A DNA stretch of 64,000 bases from Gliomastix tumulicola. Taxonomy: Eukaryota; Ascomycota; Sordariomycetes; Hypocreales; Bionectriaceae. The stretch is from assembly GCA_001599755.1 (NCBI GenBank), contig BCHX01000004.1, positions 1,736,001 through 1,800,000 of the forward strand. The letters run 5' to 3'. The notes beneath the pieces are model-generated. The model did no database searches, was not told the DNA's origin, and worked only from the letters and a program-made list of their open reading frames with translations. The translations under genes were made by a program, and so were the position numbers. Every line of letters starts with the position of its first letter. Positions within the stretch are counted from its first letter, which is position 1. Shown piece after piece: positions 11,601 to 22,933 of the stretch.

Positions 11601-14341
11601 CCTTAGGAAGCCACGCATCCGCTTTTGGAACGCCACGAGGCCCGTGAACCTGAATTCCCGCCACGAAATCTCGCGGAAGATGTCACCGTTTCGAAGGACG
11701 GAGGCGGATGCTTTGGCGGATTCGGCGTGCTTGTCAACAATAGAGCATTCGTCCAAGAACATGCCAATGCACGAGGCTACAAGTTGGCAGATCTCAGCGT
11801 CTGCTGAGCATAGAGAGACAAGCAAAACAGTCTCCAGCTTGGACGACGCCGTTACCACCTCGGGTACATCATTTGGTATGTCACAGAGTTCCTGTTTGGT
11901 GTCAGTACCTGATCAGCACAGAGGGACGGGGAGAAGACTCACAGATATGTTCTGGAGAAGGAGCAGGCGAGCCTTGAGGCAGCCGTGGAGAGTGATTAGC
12001 CCGTCGTTGTCGCTTCGAAGAGCGATCCGTTCGCACAGACCCAGGAGCACCTTCGAGCTGTGAGTTCCACAACGTCAGCAGTCGTGTGCATGATTCAATG
12101 AACAATAATTAAAGAAGGGGACGGGGGAAGGCAAAAATGAAGACAATGAGAGACGGGGCCTTACCTTCTACTCCAAAGGTCCTTGCGAAGTTCGGGAGAA
12201 GCAAAATTCTTACTCTTTGGCAGAGCGCGGAGGCCGTCGCCATGCTCCTTGAAGAGCCTTTCCGCCACGCCGGTAGCCAGCTGACGAACGGAAGATTCTG
12301 GGGAAAGGACGCAGAAGAGGAAAGGATTGAAGATACTAGCAGACGAATCTGAAGTAGACGAGGCCTCGAGGAGACTGTTCGGGGATGCATCTAGAAATCG
12401 CAAAATGCTGCAGACCATGTCGGAGCCGGTGCCAGCATTGGAACGCTTTCGAGTATCCATAGATTGAACAACATCGGCCTAGATTGTAGAGTTATAACAG
12501 AGCTTCGATGTTACTACGGGGATTGTTGGAATTCTATGACTCACCTCGAGCTGGGAGCGCATGAACGGAAGCACTTGGCTGAAAAGCCCCTGGTATTGAT
12601 GCGCATAAGGCTGCTCCGCGAAGTAGCAGCAGGCCTGAACACAGGCAATTTTGAAGCTGTCCGGCGCACTCGATGCAATGCATGTGTCCACTAAAGTCCC
12701 GACAGAGCTGTTGAGATTCAAATGGGCTAGGCTCACGAAAGCCGCGGTCACCAGGTCTTGACTTGATATGGATGAATCGCTGGACGTATTGGACGTTATG
12801 GAAGGGGGAGTCCGGAATATAGCATCCCGCACCTCGTCTTGGACATCCATAGCGTAACTTACCAAGGCAGAATCGCTTTCTGCGTCAAAGTGCCGTGCGG
12901 CTCGGAGTAGAGAGACTAGGCAATAGGCAGCGGTCTCTTGCCTGTTTCTCAGGGACTTTCGGAGGTTGTCGAGAAATGAGACCTTCTTCACCATGCTGCT
13001 GCTCTTAGCTTCCTTGAGGTTGCTGGCAACTTCAAATACGTCGGGTAGGAGGAAGAGCAATGCGGTCTGCAAGGGATACAGCAGATGCTTTATCTTTGCA
13101 TTGTCTGAGATTCTCTGGACCATGTCGAATAGCGTCTCGGCGGGAACGTTCACCCTCTGGCGCAGGAGATGAAGCTGCACGAACTCTCGAGGGTACCGAT
13201 CGGTCCATCGTATGATGAGCAGGGGGATGACAATGGCCACAGCGTTTTGGTAAGGTCTGCGGAAGTGCAGATAGCTGGAGCAGATCTCCTGAATGACAAG
13301 ACGGAGCTTTGGCCCATCTACCCAAAAAAAGGACAGCAACCGCACAATCACCAGTGCCGTCTCGTCTGTGTCCTGAGTAGACTTGGGCGGTTCAGGCCCT
13401 GTCGACGCCCCCGTTGCACGAATGCCGTAGATCGCGTTTCTGAAGTAGTCGAACGCGGACTGCCAGCTCGAGGCAGTGACATATTCCACCACAACCTTGA
13501 CATATGTGTCCAACTCGGCTAAATGCTCGTCCAGAAGGTCGGAGCCCGAGGGCGAAGGGTGGGCGCGGGGGATGGGCACGTTGCGTCTCGAGACCTGGCC
13601 GAGTAGGGTCTGGGCTGGAAGAGCGTAGTCTTCAGGTATTGGTTCGAGAAGTGTTTTGAGCGTGTTCAGCATGCGGTGAACCAAGCTTTCCTCTAAAGGG
13701 GGTGGCACTCGAGCGTCGTCGTTACCATCGTCATCCTCGTCTTCGTCGTCGTCGCCCTCGTCGTCGTCGTCGTTCTCGTCATCGCCGTGAGCCTCTCCTC
13801 TGGGCCTGTTCCCACTCTTATCACCATTATTGCTACCTCCGCCACTGCTCTTCCCTGCAACCCCAATTCTTGGGCCGTTTCCTGCGATCCCAGGACGCTT
13901 AGCATGGTTGGGCTTCAACGACCATTTGGCAGAACAGCAATCCGCGGCGAGGGCCAATACGTGGAGTTCGGAGAGCAGTATATGAGTCGGGTGGGACGCG
14001 ACATTGTCATATGGCTGGGCAAGCTGCTCTAGAAGGGCGAGGAGGCGGTCGAGGACAGTCTCGATGGCTGTTCTGCTAAGCTCGACGAGCGTGGCGCGCG
14101 TTACATGGAGGATGCTGTCGTCTGGCAGGGTCTGGGCACTGTTTCCTGTGCGATGGGGGAGCTACCGGTCTCGAGTTAGCGACGCGAAAGATGATATAGC
14201 AATCGGGGAGGGGGCGATCGAGTGCAGGAGGTGGCTTGCTGGACCAGAAGCTGGATGGAGTGGGATGTTGGGCGAGTTCTAGCTTACCCTCGCAGCTAGC
14301 CTGTCGACAAGCAAGCCGACTAGGCTAGCATCAGTGTCCAT
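5592..14341 (-). CDS. ira1: Ras GTPase-activating protein, neurofibromin/IRA type
   Basis: A very large negative regulator of Ras that stimulates Ras GTP hydrolysis at membranes. Fourteen exons read without stops: 14341-14288, 14161-12545, 12478-12165, 12057-11943, 11891-10359, 10293-10134, 10070-9781, 9717-9430, 9352-8981, 8915-8829, 8751-8579, 8516-7840, 7786-5944, 5865-5592. Together they encode about 2,598 residues. The catalytic domain spans roughly residues 1235-1470. The arginine finger is in LLRRTCVATKM (about R1272), and the structural motif FVFLRFFCPAIVAP follows. A Sec14/PH-like module (residues about 1590-1700, including IYIYNMNSPFK) comes next, then the long helical C-terminal region. 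An acidic tract lies near residue 125. The arrangement matches yeast IRA1/2 and human NF1. The last exon ends in AT-rich sequence and contains a good GTAAGT donor (5609-5604) six codons before the stop, so the extreme C-terminus is uncertain. Confidence 0.93.
5918..5938. repeat. Three tandem CTCATAG units in a RasGAP intron
   Basis: Three perfect 7-nt copies lie just downstream of the donor of the last RasGAP intron (in transcript sense, CTATGAG repeated). This is a small intronic simple repeat with no assigned role. Confidence 0.8.
9718..9780 (-). other. 63-nt stop-free intron inside the RasGAP domain
   Basis: The intron has a GTGAGT donor, a GCTAAC branch site and a CAG acceptor. It separates FRKICHL from IVNAVEPRFPDAKY. 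Its length is a multiple of three and it has no stop in the gene frame, so retention would add 21 residues to the GAP domain and leave the rest of the protein intact. Splicing gives the spacing expected for the family (13 residues from the conserved Cys-His to RFP, as in human NF1), which is why I treat it as an intron. Confidence 0.8.
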
Positions 14342-15138
14342 GATAGTGGCATTGAGTATGGGAATGCGAAGTCGAAGGCCCGGGAGACCGTGAGTAGCGC
14401 GATAGGCAGAATTCGAAATGCTACGCCCGTTGGTGTCGGTGTCTTTTGCTCTTGATGCCGGTGAATGTGAATCAGGATTGGGGATTTGGCAGAGTCCGTG
14501 GTGGGGTTGAATTAGCTACCAGTGGTATGGGGCAAGTACAAGCACATAGATTGAGGTTGAGGCCAGGGAGGCAATCCTTGACTGTCAATGCTTGGATGAA
14601 ATACTCGAAATAGTGACCTGGACGGAATCTGAGACGAGTAGCACTGGGGATTCCGCCCGTAATCGCACTTGTGGACGCCTCCTCAACACCAACGATCCCT
14701 CGATAAGGTATCATCGTCACCAACTGGCACATGGAACATGAGATTCAATTGCGGAGGCATGCGTGCCTGGCCGCACAGACCATAGACCATAGACCATCTC
14801 GCACCAAATTAGCCCCATCTAGGGCCCTAGCTCTGCGTCAGAGCTCGGCATTCGCATTGGAGATCTAATGATGTGGGAATGGCCTGTTTTAGAACGTCTC
14901 AAGCCCTGGCGCGAAACTGCCGATTCAGCTGGCGATTTGTCCTCACTGTTGGGCGGCGGCACATGGTCCTGGATACCGTTCTGAATACGATTACTATAGT
15001 AGTATATATGCGAGTTACCTAACACCTCTCCCTAATGTAGTATAGTATATATACATATACTCATACACGTACCCACACTTCGCCTCGCTCCAGAAGATCA
15101 TGCCTGAAGATGGATCGCATCAGGTGTCTCGGCCCAAC
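14342..15138. other. Spacer: RasGAP promoter and rat1 3' flank
   Basis: About 800 bp upstream of the RasGAP start and downstream of the rat1 stop. Three tandem AGACCAT units occupy 14777-14797, and an AT-rich TATA-containing stretch occupies 15030-15065. No coding sequence or RNA gene is recognised. Confidence 0.6.
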
Positions 15139-18100
15139 TCAGTACGGGCGCCAACCTCTTCCACGATCCTGTTGTCGCTGCTGTCTTCCGTGATGCGGTG
15201 GGGGCTGGCCTTGGTATGGGGGAGGGTTTCTGGGTGGACCTCCATACTGGCCATACGAGCCGTTCGGCGGAGGGACTGGCACATTGTCCCAGCCTTGGTT
15301 CGGGCCAGAGCCTCTACCGTTCCCATGATGTGCCGGCGGAGGGGGCGGAGGGACTCCCCAGCCAAATCCAGGCGCGCCTGGGGGAGGAGGCTGCCAGCTC
15401 TGAGGAGGTGGCCTTCCGTACGGTGGATAGCCTCGATCATTTGGAGGGCCCGAACGATCATACCCGCTGTTGCTGTGGCCGCCACGATATCCTCCTCGAC
15501 CGCCACCTCGGGAGCCATAGCCGTTCCTGGAATCCGGCGCGTAGTTGATGGACTCTCGTCGACCCGTGCTTTGGTCAAATCTTCCAAGGGGAGCACCTCC
15601 GTAGCTCCGGCCTCCACGGCGAGTTTTCCCCTTCATGATCTCAATATCGCTTCTGCTCAAAGCTGGAGTTGGCAGCTTGACACCTCGGAGAAGCATGGAC
15701 TTGTGCGTGTGCGTGCTGGCCGGCATCTCGTACACCACGCTTCATGGACCGTTAGCTAATTACTCATTAAATATTCGGCCTGGGATTGTCAAGTCTTACC
15801 TCATTGAACGATCATACTCAACATCGGGGAAGGCATTCCGCTCAAGGGGATACAGCAACGTCCCATGGGGAACATAATCGTCCCGTTTCACCACCTTACC
15901 CGATAACCCAGCGCTTGTTCTAGGATTCAATTTGAACCGTGTCGTGTCCTGTTTCTTGGAATAGAAATTGGTCAAAATTTCGTCGTAGATGCCTTCATGG
16001 CTATCCGATAGCAACAGAACATCTTGACCAACGCCGTTTCGAGCTGCGTCTTCCTCACTTAGCATATCGTACCGACCCTGGACTGCGGACAAAAGTCGAG
16101 GCATGTCGATGAAAGGTAGTAGTGCAACACCCTGCCATGCCATCTTCTTGCCATTGAGATCAACCTCGAAGTCTTCTGGGTAAAAGTCGATGATCGGGCT
16201 ATCAGGCTCCAACATGAGTGGGTGAAAGACTTCGGGCAGGGCATGTCGAGAGCCCGCAGGCAGGACACTCATTAGTTGCTCAAACGGCCGTGCAATTCGG
16301 CCCTTTTCGAAATTCAACTTGATGCTTGTGAGGTCCTTGAAGTCGGCAGCAAAGGGCGCGTAATGATAAGGGTAATACCACTCCCACGACGGGCAACCCT
16401 GAAAGTAGTAGAGCAGAACCCAAGCCAGTCCCTCAGCATACGAGTGTGCGACCTGGCGGCGGAAATCAAGATCCGAGGCAGGCTTGCTGAACTTTTGTTC
16501 GTAGTATCTATCTTGATACCCTTGCTCCCACAAGCGCACCGTATCAACTGGGCCTTCCTCATTATCGGTTCGGCCAGGCGCCGGGGTGCTGACCTCTGAG
16601 GTTGCGGATGATGGAGCCGTTTCGGAATCCTCTAGTTGCGAGGCCTTGCGTTTACCCAAGGCAGACGCTGGCTGTTCAGCTGGGCTGGCCGAGTCCTCCG
16701 AACCAGTCGTCGAGGCTGCTTGTTTCTTCAGCTTGTCCTTGAGGACACTCGCTGCGCTCTTGTTGGCGGCATTCGCGTCGCCAGTGGACTGGCGGTTGAC
16801 CACCATGTCATAGGTTAGTGCTTGAGGAGGCTTCTTGGGGAAAGACGCGATAGGCAAGAGTGGGAGACCTGCGGTGTGGTCTATGTCGTGGACATTGATT
16901 TTCGGCTTGCCTCTGCCAGCCCCGCCGGCCCCTCCCTCTGCCTGGAGTTTTCTCCGTTTGGCATTGGCCTCCCTGCGTTCTTCCTGTTCCTTCCTGCGCT
17001 TGAAAATCGCATCCTCTTGCTTTGCGAGACCATCCAAGATGAACTGGGCTCTCTCCATATCGATGTGACCGTCTTTGGTGACATAGCCTCCCATTACAGG
17101 CAGGTTGTCCTTCCAAAGAGCCGTGAGCGTATCAATCCCATCTTCTCGGATCTCCAGTGCCGGCAGGTGAGGAAGGAAGTCGTTACCCACAAAACAACAA
17201 AGGAACACCCAGTCGTCCAGGGCACGTTCCAAGTCGAATCTGAATGGGAGGTCAGGGACAGAGAGTTCGACAGCAAGGTATTCCCGCAAGATCGAGACGT
17301 GCAGCCAGATGAAGGGCTTCAGGGTAATACCGCTATCCTTTTCGTCGTGTTCCCCGTCCTTCTCCTTGGCGTCGCCGCGACAGTTGCGAGCCTCATGGCC
17401 TTTCTGACCACATAGCTGGCACATTCGCGCCTTGCTCTGCTGGAAAAAAACATCCTCTCGCAGGACACGGAAGTGAGGCTCGTGAGTAGCCAGTCCCAGC
17501 ATAATCAAATCTGCATCCAGTCCGTATATGACATGACGGGTATTGGGGTCATAGTCCGGCGACACGCGCTGCGACCTTACGAAGGACATGATCTTGTGTT
17601 CTCCCTCACCAGGAACGGTGGCATCAGAAATGATGATCTTGAGCTTGGCCCAGCCAGGGTCGGTATTGAGTTTGTATTGACACCAATATCGAAGACTAAT
17701 GGCGAGTATGTCCATGAAGGGAGTGCCAGGAGTGATAGAATTCGAGTCAAAGGCCTTCTTCGCAATGCTCTCGTCGTTCTCGGACGCGGAGAAATCCGGG
17801 TTTTGTTGCTTCATGAGCTTCAAAAGTTCTTGTTTGTCCGCTTCTTTCTCCTTCGCATCCTGGACGGATCGGAATCGTCGAGATCGCTGCTGGTTCATCT
17901 TGGCTCGAGGGGCCACACCATCTACGCATCGCAAGGTCAGCTTTATAGTTTGCAAAGTTTGAAAAAGGTACACTTACCGACAGCAATCATCATGATCTTG
18001 CGCGGCCGCACCATGTTGACGACGCGGTCGGTGTACTTGAATACCTCAAGCATCATTTCCTCCTCGTCCTTGGGCGCCGGCCTGTCCTCGGGATGGGAGC

Positions 18101-18287
18101 AAGGGTGGACAATGCCGTTCATATCCAAGTAGAGATTGTCAAATTCTTCGCCGTTAGGGTTTGGTCCCGTTGTGTCGACGGGAATCGTCGTTCCATCATC
18201 CATAGTGATAGGCTGGTCCTCGATCACCGGCGAGATGATGCGAGGATACCTGTTCGAAAGCCATCGGAAAGCAGCTGGGATACCCAT
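15139..18287 (-). CDS. rat1: Nuclear 5'-3' exoribonuclease Rat1/Xrn2
   Basis: A processive 5'-3' exonuclease that degrades uncapped nuclear RNA, trims rRNA and snoRNA, and terminates RNA polymerase II by torpedo action, usually with Rai1. Exons are 18287-17978, 17921-15800 and 15739-15139, giving 1,010 residues. The first splice restores MIAVDGVAPRAKMNQQRSRRFR, the hallmark catalytic segment of the family; the second restores YDRSMSVVYEMPAS. The N-terminus starts MGIPAAFRWLS, as expected. Acidic active-site motifs include DLDMNGI-type (here LYLDMNGIVHPC) and GDATVPGEGEHK-type (here ISDATVPGEGEHKIMSF). A CCHC zinc knuckle (CQLCGQKGHEARNC) sits near residue 270, which is a feature of Rat1 and not of cytoplasmic Xrn1. 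The last 130 residues are RGG-rich and then proline/glycine-rich, a low-complexity tail common in filamentous fungi. Confidence 0.97.
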
Positions 18288-19224
18288 TTTGGATCGGCCG
18301 TGCTATTTTGGTCGGTGCTTTCAGGCAATCGGAATATAGAGGCTCGTAGCCGAACTTGCTGTCACAGGGACAGCGAGCGGATGGATGTGCGAGCCTATGC
18401 GCGGGCGCATGGGCGGGATGAATCTTGACGGATGCGAAACGTGCAAAAGTGCGTATTGGCGACGAGAAAGACGAAGGTCGATGTGGGAGCTGCGTAATTT
18501 ATACTGATCCGTGCAGTGGGATCCTGTCAAAGAAGGGTAGGGAGGGCGAAAGCCTGGGGACAATGCGCGCAAAAATTGTGCGTGCTGGCTTTGTCCTGAC
18601 AAAGTTGCGAAGCGCAAGTCGGGATAGAAATCCCCAAGCATTTAAGTTATCAGTGATTACTGTGTGGCGTTGGAAGTAGTGGCTGGAGCGAGGACCCAGA
18701 GAGCTGGTTGTGGCTCCCGCTGTGGTAGGTACTTCCAAATTGGAAGCAGTACTCTTTATCGCTGCTAAACTAGCCATGTTTTCAGGTCACTATATGCTGT
18801 GGAGAAGTATCTCAGTTGTGGCGCGACCTTTGTCAGTGCGAGAAGCACTCCTTGGTCCCCAGCTTTCCAATGCAATACGAAACGTGGCACTGATTGGACG
18901 GCCAGATTGAACCTCCCACAACACCCTGTGAATTATTGGATTTGCTTGATTCCTTTTCGAGATTCTCGGTTGCTGAACGCCTATTCCCAAACAGTTACAC
19001 GCGAAGCGAAGCCTCTCAGTCTTTGTCCGACAGACTTGTACGAGGCAGCACAGTCTAGACGAATCCAAGCCTCGCGCCCTCGAACTCGAAAGTATTCTCC
19101 AGCGTCGCTACCCTCGGCAGAGATTGCTCATACGCTCGACCAAACGTCAATTTCAGGTCGTTGGAGCGGGTGAGGGCTTCATTTGAAGGCTTTCCACGTC
19201 CAATGGCCCGGACTTAGACCAACA
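18288..19224. promoter_or_regulatory. Divergent promoter region rat1 / uso1
   Basis: About 940 bp separate the two divergent start codons. Two CCAAT pentamers in opposite orientation (18867-18871 and 18893-18897) lie near the middle-right. No gene is seen. The short open frames here are not supported by any recognisable protein. Confidence 0.5.
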
Positions 19225-22200
19225 ATGTTCTCGATAGCTACCCAGCCGGCGAAACAGTCCGTAAGCGAGACGATCACGGTATTGAGCGGCCGACTGGGCT
19301 CCGCGACGTTACTAGAGGATCGGCGGGCTGCCATTCTGGGTCTACGAAGCTTCGCTAAAGATTATCCTGCCTCAGTATCGTCTGGCGCCCTCCGAAGTTT
19401 GATCGGGACACTGGACAAGGATGGAGAGGATGTCGACACAGTCAAGGTCGTCCTCGAGACGCTCTTGATGCTCTTCAGCCCGAACGAGGATAGTCCGGAA
19501 GCCTCCGATGAGATCGCCCTGTGGCTAGCGGACGAGTTCACCCAGCGTCAGGAAAACATCACCCTTCTGCTGAAGTTGCTCGATTCGCTCGACTTCTACG
19601 GTCGGTTGTATTCGCTGCAGCTACTAGGAGCTATTCTGTCCGCCAGGCCTGAAAGAACGGAAGAATGTATCATTACGGCCCCTGATGGAATCTCAAGTCT
19701 CGTGTCAGTTCTCGAAGATCAACGCGAAGCTGTTCGGAACGAATCAATCTCCCTCTTGACGTACTTGACGCTGAGTTCGGTCGACATCCAAAAGCTCGTA
19801 GTATTTGGAAATGCATTCGAGAAGCTATTTGTCATCATCAATTCCGATGGCGCTTTAGCTGAGGGTGGGCGAGCAGTCGAGGATTCCTTGGTTCTCCTAG
19901 CCAATCTTCTCCGCCGGAATACGTCCAACCAGTCTTTCTTCCGGGAGGAAGGTTGGATCAGCCGACTTGCAGACCTCCTAGGACGGTTGTTGAAGGCACA
20001 GAATGAAGGGACTGAAATCGCGGACTGGGCACTAGCGCAGAGGAATCGCAATGCCTTTGCCTTCCTCGCGGTGATTCGGCTATTTCTTATGACGGGTTCC
20101 TTGGGGACGTCTCAGAACCAAGTTGCATTCTGGAAACACGGTCTGGGCTACAATGTTCTTCAGCTAGCATTCAGCCAAGATACGCATGCCCAGATCCAAG
20201 CAGAGGCGCTGCTGACAAGCGGTGACATGATCCGGAACAACGCACATATTCAGGAGGGCTTCGCGTCACAAATGGTCCCGGCTCCTTTCGGGGATGCCTC
20301 GAGCGGGACACATCAGCAAGCCAATGGCCATGCAAAAGTCTATGTGATTGATGGGTTGCTCGATTTAACGCTCAGCCAAGGTGACCTGGGGGCGTTCGAC
20401 GTTCGATTCGCCGCCTGCGAGTGTCTGAAGGCGTACTTCTCCAACCATGCCGAAGTCAGGGCACACTTCTTGGGAAGAGCCATCGATGGTTATAAATCTG
20501 GCGGCGACGAAATCACGAACGTTTTGACAGTACTTCTAAAGCCCTCTGTAGCCTCCACCAGTGATCCCTATCAGCTATGGTTTGCGGCCGTCATCGCATT
20601 CCACTTGTTGTACGACAATCCGACAGCGAAAACGAAAGCCTCTGAGCTTACGGAGGGCGACTCATCTGACGGAGAAGAGGTGGTCACCAGCATTCAGACC
20701 GTGACGGCTCACCTGGTTGCAGGAGTATGGCGAGATGCAGATATCCGCGTCCTGGTCGGCTACTTGATGCTACTGTTGGGCTGGCTCTTTGAAGACCTCG
20801 ACGCTGTGAACGACTTTCTGAGCGAGGGGAGCAACGTACAAAGCTTGCTTCAAGTAGCTCTTCAGCCGGGCTTGGCTGGTGGCGAGCTTGTTCAGGGGCT
20901 TTGTGCGATGGTCCTGGGCGTCGCCTACGAGTTTTCTACCAAAGACTCCCCAATCCCACGAGCAACACTACACTCCATCATCCTGTCCCGGCTGGACAGA
21001 GACCGGTACCTTGACAAGCTTGGCAAAGTACGCAACCATCCGATTCTGCGCGAATTCGAGGTGACTCCGCAAAAGGCAGAGGCGCCGGGGTTGCTCCCAG
21101 AGGTGTTCTTCGATGCGGTTTTTGTGGACTTTTTCAAGGACAACTACGGTCGTATATCCCGGGCTATTGACCGAGATCCTGGCCTGGAAATCTCCGTCAT
21201 AACCAACGGCGTGCAAAAGGGGATATCCAGGGATCTAGTCGACTCTTTGCGACACCAAATTGAGGAGAAAGACTCTTCTCTGGATAATCTCAAGATCCAA
21301 CAGGTGACTCTTCAACGGCAGCTTGATCAAGAGAAGGCAGACCATCGTCGCACTAAAGAGGAGACAGCTGGTCAAATCTCAAAGGCAAAGGGTACATCGG
21401 AAAGTCAGCAGAGGGTGCATGAGGCAGAGCTTCGGTGCGTACCTAGGTCTACAATCATCTTGTGCAGCTAATCAAGTGACTAACGCCGCAATTCAGGAAG
21501 TCTCAGAGTGCTCTCAAGGCAAAAGAGGCTGAGATCGAAAGCCAGCGGTCAAGATTCCAGCAGCAGCTCAATGCGAAGGACACGGAACATCAGAAGCAAC
21601 TCGCTCAGATCCGCAAAACGGCAGAGAGTGAGGCCAGGACACAGTCGGAGCAATGGAAGAAGCAATTGGCGTCCAAGGACTCTGAACACCAACAGCAGCT
21701 GACCCAAGTGAAGAAGGCGGCCGAGGCAGAGACAAAGGCACAGTCGGATCATTGGCAGAAGCAACTCGTAGCCAAGGAAGCCGAATTACTGAAGCAGCTC
21801 GCGGAGCTTCGCAAGAGCACGAGCACTGATACTGAACGCATCCAGAGGCGTACCGAGGCCGAGATTGCCGATCTTAAAGCGACGATAAGCCGCCTGGAAG
21901 TTGATCTGATGAAGGTGCGAATCAAAGTCATGTGGATTCCCAGACAGCACGTGCTGATAATTTACTCGTCACAGGCAAACAAGAGCAAGCAACAAGAAAC
22001 ACAGTCTTTACGAGATCAGCATACAGCGGCGTCTAAAGACCAGCAGAAACAACTGCAGGCAGCTTTGGAGAAGACGACCGAGCTCGAGCAGGAACTTGGC
22101 GAAGCGCAGAAACTAGCTGATGAGATGAGTGCCAAGTCTAAGAAGGTAAGCATCGGACTCGGAGACAATGCATCTAAGACCACGCTGCTAATGCCAGTCC

Positions 22201-22486
22201 CAGAACGAGGTCGACCTCACGAAGGCCACCAAAGCCCAAGAAACAACACAGTCTGAGTTGGATGATCTGCTGATGGTGTTTGGAGATCTGGAAGAGAAGG
22301 TGGCCAAGTACAAGGTACGCACTCGCCTCCACATAAAGCATTCTGGTCATGAATTAACGATCAACTCTTGCATAGTCTCGACTGCGGGAGTTGGGAGAGA
22401 CGGTATCTGACGGGGAGGACGATGACGATGACGAAAAAGACGGTAGCGACGATGAGGATGATCAGGCAGGAAGCGATGTTGACTGA
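19225..22486 (+). CDS. uso1: Vesicle tethering protein Uso1/p115
   Basis: A long tether that docks ER-derived COPII vesicles at the cis-Golgi, acting with Ypt1 and SNAREs. Five exons: 19225-21434, 21497-21914, 21975-22145, 22198-22314, 22376-22486, encoding about 1,008 residues. An alternative acceptor six nt downstream (exon 4 from 22204) is equally possible. I start at ATG 19225 (MFSIATQPAKQSVSETI) and not at 19183, because fungal orthologues begin at this motif. Residues about 1-640 form the armadillo-like head (RRAAILGLRSFAKDYPASV and LEDQREAVRNESISLLTYL are typical). From about residue 680 the sequence is heptad-rich coiled coil with Gln/Lys/Glu repeats. The protein ends in an acidic tail (DGEDDDDDEKDGSDDEDD), as in p115. 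Confidence 0.95.
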
Positions 22487-22933
22487 TGAGATGCTCTGGA
22501 ACGTGGCCCTTTAGTCTACTGTTTGCCTCGGCGATTTACTGCGCATCGCCATCCTCAAGAATCAGTGTATATGTTTCGAGTAAGTACCAACTAACCCAGG
22601 ACACCACACCAGTACAGGTGGGGAGAGGGCTAAGCGATATTTGTCTTAATTCTGTACTATACGGAGGGGAATTGCATAAATTTTCGTTGGGAAAATTCAT
22701 CCACAGAGTGAACTGGAGAGCAGATCTTGGAGGGACAACATTCTGCCTGATGTACCGGAGGGCACTAAAAACTGCTAGCAGGTACTTACAAAGGTGGGGC
22801 GGCCTGAATTGGGAGACGCACCACAACACACAGCTTTGCAAGAACACCACCGAAAGTTGCAGGTGACATTCAAGAGCAGGATAGAAGGTACACACTCCCA
22901 TTTTCCCTTCATTCCATATAATACGTGGCCGTC
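22487..22933. promoter_or_regulatory. Spacer between uso1 and prmt3
   Basis: About 450 bp holding the uso1 3' end and the prmt3 promoter and leader. No open gene or structured RNA is recognised. Confidence 0.5.

Noticed and set aside
19183..19224. Upstream in-frame ATG for uso1
   Set aside because: It would add 14 residues not seen in the family; the MFSIATQ start matches fungal Uso1.
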